A program made the translations under genes and the position numbers. From assembly GCA_010015655.1 (NCBI GenBank), contig ML976711.1, forward strand, positions 221,920 to 232,457: a DNA stretch of 10,538 nucleotides, written 5' to 3'. Origin of the DNA: Bimuria novae-zelandiae CBS 107.79 (taxonomy: Eukaryota > Ascomycota > Dothideomycetes > Pleosporales > Didymosphaeriaceae). The notes below the pieces were generated by a model. The model did no database searches. It was given only the letters and a program-made list of their open reading frames with translations, and was not told the DNA's origin. Numbering within the stretch: position 1 is the stretch's first letter; every line of letters starts with the position of its first letter. Positions 7,741-10,538 of this stretch are shown here, piece after piece.

Positions 7741-8720
7741 TACGTATAACCTGGTCCTTCGTGAGTAGCCAGATCCTAAAGATGTTAGTAGAGTCGTAGC
7801 TAACAAGATAGCCTATTAAAGCTCTTGATTCGAGCTTGTCCGCACGCTTCAGCGAGTGGTTAAGTACGTAGGCTTAACAGCCTATTAGTTGCATATATTA
7901 AACCTTTAGTTTTGTCCCCCATACGATTTCGTACGGTGTTTTCCATTATAGTGCTTCTGTAGGGGTCCGATTCAGCACATATGCTGCTGTTCGAATCAGC
8001 TCGTAAGTTAGAGACTTTAGTAGTCCTGCCTAAATCCTCATGGCTCTTGCTCAGATAACGAGCAGCGATCCTGCTCGTTCTACAAGTCCGTTCTATTCTT
8101 CTATATATTCTGCTCGTGGCTCGTATTAGATGCCAAGGTCCTTGCAAAGGTCCTCTAGTATATTAGGCGATGTACTAAATCCTTAGTTATTATTAGTCTT
8201 AATAGTAGTTACGTTTTAAGTAAAGACGCGCTGTATCTTGCGTATATTTTAAATAATCTATATTTTTAAGAAAGGCTTTAATGAATTTAAGAAAATAGAG
8301 ACTTTATGCTACTTTAAGTATTAGTTAACTAAGTAACTAGCCTATTAATCGTCGTTTAAGCAGGCTTCTCCTTGCGGTACTAATTAAATTACATTAATTA
8401 TAATTTAATAAAAAGGCTTCTTTACTTAATCCTCTTGTTATCTCTAAAATATCTATTTTATTAATTTTAACTCTATATAGATTGCACAAAAGTCGTTAGC
8501 GTCGTCTTTAACGATAATTCTATTAACGTTTGCTATTAGGTGTTTTATGGCCTTCTTGCTAGGGTGACCCTATATCTAATAAGCTATCTTTGCGTTAACA
8601 ATCTGGTCTGGGCGCGGAGCCTTCAAAGGTCTGTAGGTGGTTCTGAAAGATGATAAAGGCGTAGGCTTCGGACGGCAGGATGCATCGGCATCTACCAGCT
8701 AGTGACCTCTATTATATTCT
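7741..8720 (-). pseudogene. Element B integrase, broken
   Basis: The zinc domain keeps one His (8564-8566) and one Cys (8486-8488), while the other His and Cys are Tyr (8579-8581 and 8477-8479). In the catalytic core the first Asp is Asn (8393-8395), the second is Asn (8192-8194), and the Glu in Gly-Leu-Val-Glu-Arg is intact (8078-8080); 37 residues separate the last two. Downstream the copia C-terminal signature reads Leu-Lys-Arg-Ala-Asp-Lys-Leu and then Gly-Tyr-Leu-Val with Asp-Ser-Thr-Asn near 7780-7850. A light-RIP island covers the Glu and C-terminal part (about 7830-8150). The 95-codon ORF at 7860-8147 runs in a neighbouring frame of the same strand and is a shadow. Confidence 0.92.
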
Positions 8721-8879
8721 AGGTAGGCTAGAGTTGTCTTTAGATTGCTTCTATATAGTAGGTCTTAGCCTAAATTAAAATGTATGTTAATCTTGCGGCA
8801 ACGTGCCAGGCTAATAAGGTTAGTAATAAATCCTTAGACGTAGGTAATATAAGTAAGTTCTAGCGTTCTAACTCCTGTT
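8721..8879 (-). pseudogene. Element B spacer between protease and integrase zinc domain
   Basis: Frame-consistent translation continues, including an Asp-Leu-Leu-Tyr-Arg-Ser segment near 8750-8770, typical of the gag-pre-integrase region. No independent feature is seen. RIP is light just downstream, at 8590-8700. Confidence 0.5.
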
Positions 8880-9070
8880 AGCGTCTTTACCTTAAGCTTT
8901 ATGCTTCTCTAGGCAGTAATTTAAACACGGCCTGTACTAGCGCTTATAAAATCTATATTACTAGCGTTGTACTTTCTTATTTATCCTACCTAGTCTTCGC
9001 TATTAATAACGTGGGTGTTAGAGCCAGGATTAAGTATCTATTAATTGCTTAGTTTATTAATATCTTCTTC
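8880..9070 (-). pseudogene. Element B aspartic protease domain, catalytic Asp lost
   Basis: The motif Asn-Pro-Gly-Ser-Asn-Thr-His at 9011-9031 matches the Asp-Pro-Gly-Ser-Asn form found in some fungal copia proteases, with the Asp codon (9029-9031) now AAT. A Ser-Ile-Lys-Leu-Lys-Val stretch downstream fits the flap region. It lies in the same frame as gag with several TAA/TAG codons. The Pro in place of Ser cannot be produced from Ser by RIP, so it is likely ancestral. Confidence 0.82.
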
Positions 9071-9155
9071 TATGCTAACTACTATATATAGACTGTCCTT
9101 AGGCTTCATGCCATCATCCATAGTTAACTAAGCTAAATCCTTATTAGTATTCTTA

Positions 9156-9263
9156 TGTAGAGCGCGAAGCTCTTAGTTCTCGTGTAGAGCGTAAAGCTCT
9201 TAGTTCTCGTGTAGAGCGCGAAGCTCTTCCTTCTTACACAGAGCGTGAAGCTCTTCGTTCTTG
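9156..9263 (-). repeat. Four tandem 27-bp units coding a 9-residue repeat
   Basis: Units are 9156-9182, 9183-9209, 9210-9236 and 9237-9263. The first three differ at few positions and the fourth is more diverged. Since 27 is a multiple of 3, they code four copies of a nonapeptide of the form (E/Q)-E-L-x-A-L-H-(E/K)-N in the element frame, broken by TAA codons from CAA. They lie between the gag zinc knuckle and the protease, where copia proteins are usually unstructured. The charged, leucine-bearing pattern suggests helix; its role is unknown. Confidence 0.9.
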
Positions 9264-9340
9264 TCCTAAGACATAAATAGTACCGTGTTTGCCGTTAGTC
9301 TAGTAGGAGGGCTGCCATCGTCTATAGTAATATTCCCGTC

Positions 9341-10366
9341 CTATTGCTTTGCGCGCCATCTATTAAGTGCCTTGTTAATCTTTTCTCTCAGGCCATGATC
9401 GGCGGTAAAGGTGGCATCTAGCTTCTTCTGGCCAACAGCATTAGTGTAGGCCTTTGGCCTTCTTGGGTGCTCGGCGTTGATCAACCAGCATTCGGTCCAG
9501 TAGTGTTTTAGGCCGCATGGGCATTGTGGCTTGTCTTTGTTGCCATCCTTCTTCTTCTGCTGCTGCCGCTGCTGCTCAGGCTTAGCAGCATCCAGTTCTG
9601 CAGCCATAGAGCTGAGTCCTGTCGATATCGGTCGAACACGCTTGAGGTAGGTTGTGAATTTGCTGACGTAGTCTTCTACTAATAGAATGGCGGTGCCAGC
9701 ATCCTCTAGTTTAATTAAGGCTCGCAGGCCTAATGTGCTATACTCAGCATTGATCATCCTGCAGGCGACAAGAAAGTCTTCTTGTGCCCTAGATCCCATT
9801 GTCTCTGGGACCTTTGCGGCTATGCATATGTTGGTAACCTCCACCCAAGATCGCAGCTATTCTTCGACCTTCTTGCCACGCGGTGGCGTCTGTAGGTTCT
9901 TGTATCGTGCAATAAGGTCTTGTTAACGTGTAGCGTTAGACGGTGCAAGGTGCTTCTTAAGGGTTGTTAATTGTTCGTGCGGGGTATCCTTGTTCTTAAT
10001 TAGGTAAAGGTGTCTCGTAATAATTATTTTACTAATCTCTAAGTTAAATTCTGCTAGAGCTTTTTTTTAACGCTTAAACTTAAGGTCCTTGCGTTCCTAT
10101 CGCTCGTATTCCTACTAGTATAGCTTTTGCTAAGCAGCGGTAAGGTAAGCCATTAATATAGCTTCCTTATTATAATCCGTAAGTTGTGGTTTAGTTAGTG
10201 CCATTAACGTAGGCAGGTCCGCTACTATTATAGCAGGGTCTACGTACTGCTAGAGGTCGTTCTTCTAGGTAGTATCCTTTCGAATAAATAGCCATTTGTG
10301 CCAATCGTTGGCTTGATTAAGGACGATAGTCACTTAGGTGACTGCAAGGTCTAACTTAGTAGTCAT
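9341..10366 (-). pseudogene. Element B gag; N-terminal half broken, C-terminal half open
   Basis: The ATG at 10364-10366 starts a frame continuous with protease and integrase. The N-terminal half shows the W-x2-W pattern of copia gag (Asp-Trp-His-Lys-Trp, soon after the start) and carries ten in-frame TAA/TAG codons down to 9857. From 9856 to the TAG at 9341-9343 the frame is fully open for 171 codons without an ATG at its start. It has a Gln-rich then Lys-rich stretch, followed by a C-x-C-x3-H-x4-C zinc knuckle (9488-9523) and a Trp, as in fungal copia nucleocapsids. The terminal TAG may be a mutated Gln or Trp codon, since translation remains element-like beyond it. A 79-codon + strand ORF at 9687-9926 is a shadow. 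Confidence 0.88.
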
Positions 10367-10434
10367 TATATAGGGTATCGGTGATATGGCGGCTCCGCAT
10401 AGTATGATTAATCGTGATCTTAATTAACGTGTTT
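10367..10434 (-). other. Leader of element B upstream of gag
   Basis: This AT-rich, partly RIPped stretch lies between the gag ATG and the compositional boundary. It should contain the end of the 5' LTR and the primer-binding site, but neither the expected GTTACA LTR end nor a recognisable tRNA complement is present. A small imperfect hairpin (ATGGCGG with CCGCAT) lies near 10386-10400. Confidence 0.4.
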
Positions 10435-10468
10435 CACCAGTCATTGAGCCACACCAGTCACTGAGCCA
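10435..10468. repeat. Tandem duplication of a 17-bp unit
   Basis: CACCAGTCATTGAGCCA (10435-10451) is followed directly by CACCAGTCACTGAGCCA (10452-10468), differing at one base. It lies at the edge of the unmutated right flank. No function is evident; it might be a repeated regulatory element upstream of the possible gene start at 10509, or simple slippage. Confidence 0.85.
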
Positions 10469-10508
10469 TCCCACCAAGATCGCGACGCGTCTCTACACAA
10501 CACCCACG

Positions 10509-10538
10509 ATGCCCACCACACAACGCACCCGCCAGCTT
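10509..10538 (+). CDS. Possible 5' end of a host gene running off the window
   Basis: An ATG at 10509-10511 opens a ten-codon frame (M-P-T-T-Q-R-T-R-Q-L) to the window edge. It is preceded by a CA-rich, G-poor leader ending CACCCACG, like the 5' UTRs of many filamentous fungal genes. The region shows no RIP. Ten codons are far too few to judge coding potential or name a product. Confidence 0.2.
   Translation, partial: MPTTQRTRQL

Larger units (their letters stand above)
5406..10434 (-). mobile_element. Element B: heavily RIPped Ty1/copia retrotransposon, 5' LTR not found
   Basis: A single minus-strand frame runs from an ATG at 10366 through gag, protease, integrase and most of reverse transcriptase, then continues after a one-base shift through the RT end and RNase H to a TAA at 5554-5556. 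The domain order is that of Ty1/copia. It is a different family from element A: the zinc knuckle, the protease motif (Asp-Pro-Gly rather than Asp-Ser-Gly) and the LTR sequences all differ. RIP is stronger than in A over most of its length but patchy, with three light islands (about 7830-8150, 8590-8700 and 9340-9930). No LTR is seen upstream of gag: RIP stops near 10430 and the expected GTTACA end is absent. The right boundary is estimated from composition. Confidence 0.88.

Noticed and set aside
7860..8147. 95-codon ORF on the - strand
   Set aside because: The neighbouring frame of the same strand carries the integrase motifs; this frame has none and stays open only because the area is lightly mutated.
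9156..9263. CRISPR-like array
   Set aside because: Units are directly adjacent without spacers, in a fungal retrotransposon coding frame.
9687..9926. 79-codon ORF on the + strand
   Set aside because: Antisense to the gag nucleocapsid region of element B.
10386..10400. Small imperfect hairpin as an RNA element
   Set aside because: Stem of about six pairs with a bulge, in an AT-rich leader; no terminator or structured RNA family recognised.

Overview
The window looks like a piece of repeat-rich, silenced DNA from a filamentous ascomycete fungus. It is almost entirely two degenerate Ty1/copia-type LTR retrotransposons lying tail to tail, with a solo LTR of a third element inside the first. Both elements carry a strong repeat-induced point mutation (RIP) signature. 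TpA is very abundant while CpA and TpG are depleted: in 6001-6060 I count 11 TpA and 1 CpA plus TpG, whereas in 10441-10538 I count 1 TpA and 21 CpA plus TpG. Internal stops are almost all TAA/TAG at former Gln or Trp positions, and many catalytic residues show Asp to Asn, His to Tyr, Cys to Tyr or Glu to Lys changes, all of which are G:C to A:T transitions. RIP is known from Pezizomycotina; I cannot name the species.

Layout: 1-5405 is element A on the + strand, starting just inside its missing 5' LTR. It has a 45-base leader, a gag-pol frame starting at 46, a polypurine tract at 5117-5130 and a 275-bp 3' LTR at 5131-5405. Gag and Pol were one continuous frame. It is interrupted only by a 269-bp solo LTR (1909-2177, 5-bp target duplication GCCTC) in the integrase zinc domain; conceptual removal of this insert rejoins the frame exactly. 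5406-5510 is a piece of the 3' LTR of element B, probably interrupted by the insertion of A. Element B occupies 5406 to about 10430 on the - strand. It has a polypurine tract at 5511-5526, an RNase H end near 5554, RT, integrase, protease, a 4 x 27-bp coding tandem repeat, and a gag that starts at 10366. A one-base shift in a T9 run at 6533-6541 separates most of RT from the RT end and RNase H. From about 10430 to the end the composition switches abruptly to unmutated, CpA-rich DNA with a 17-bp tandem duplication and a possible host gene start at 10509.

No intact protein-coding gene is present. In life, Gag would build the particle, protease would cut the polyprotein, RT/RNase H would copy the RNA and integrase would insert the copy; none of these activities should survive here. 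The only sizeable clean reading frame is the nucleocapsid half of B gag (9341-9856). I found no new biological system. The most informative observations are the precise solo LTR insertion, the patchy RIP in element B with its open gag island, the nonapeptide repeat between gag and protease, the probable nesting of A in the LTR of B, and the sharp right-hand RIP boundary where the 5' LTR of B is missing.
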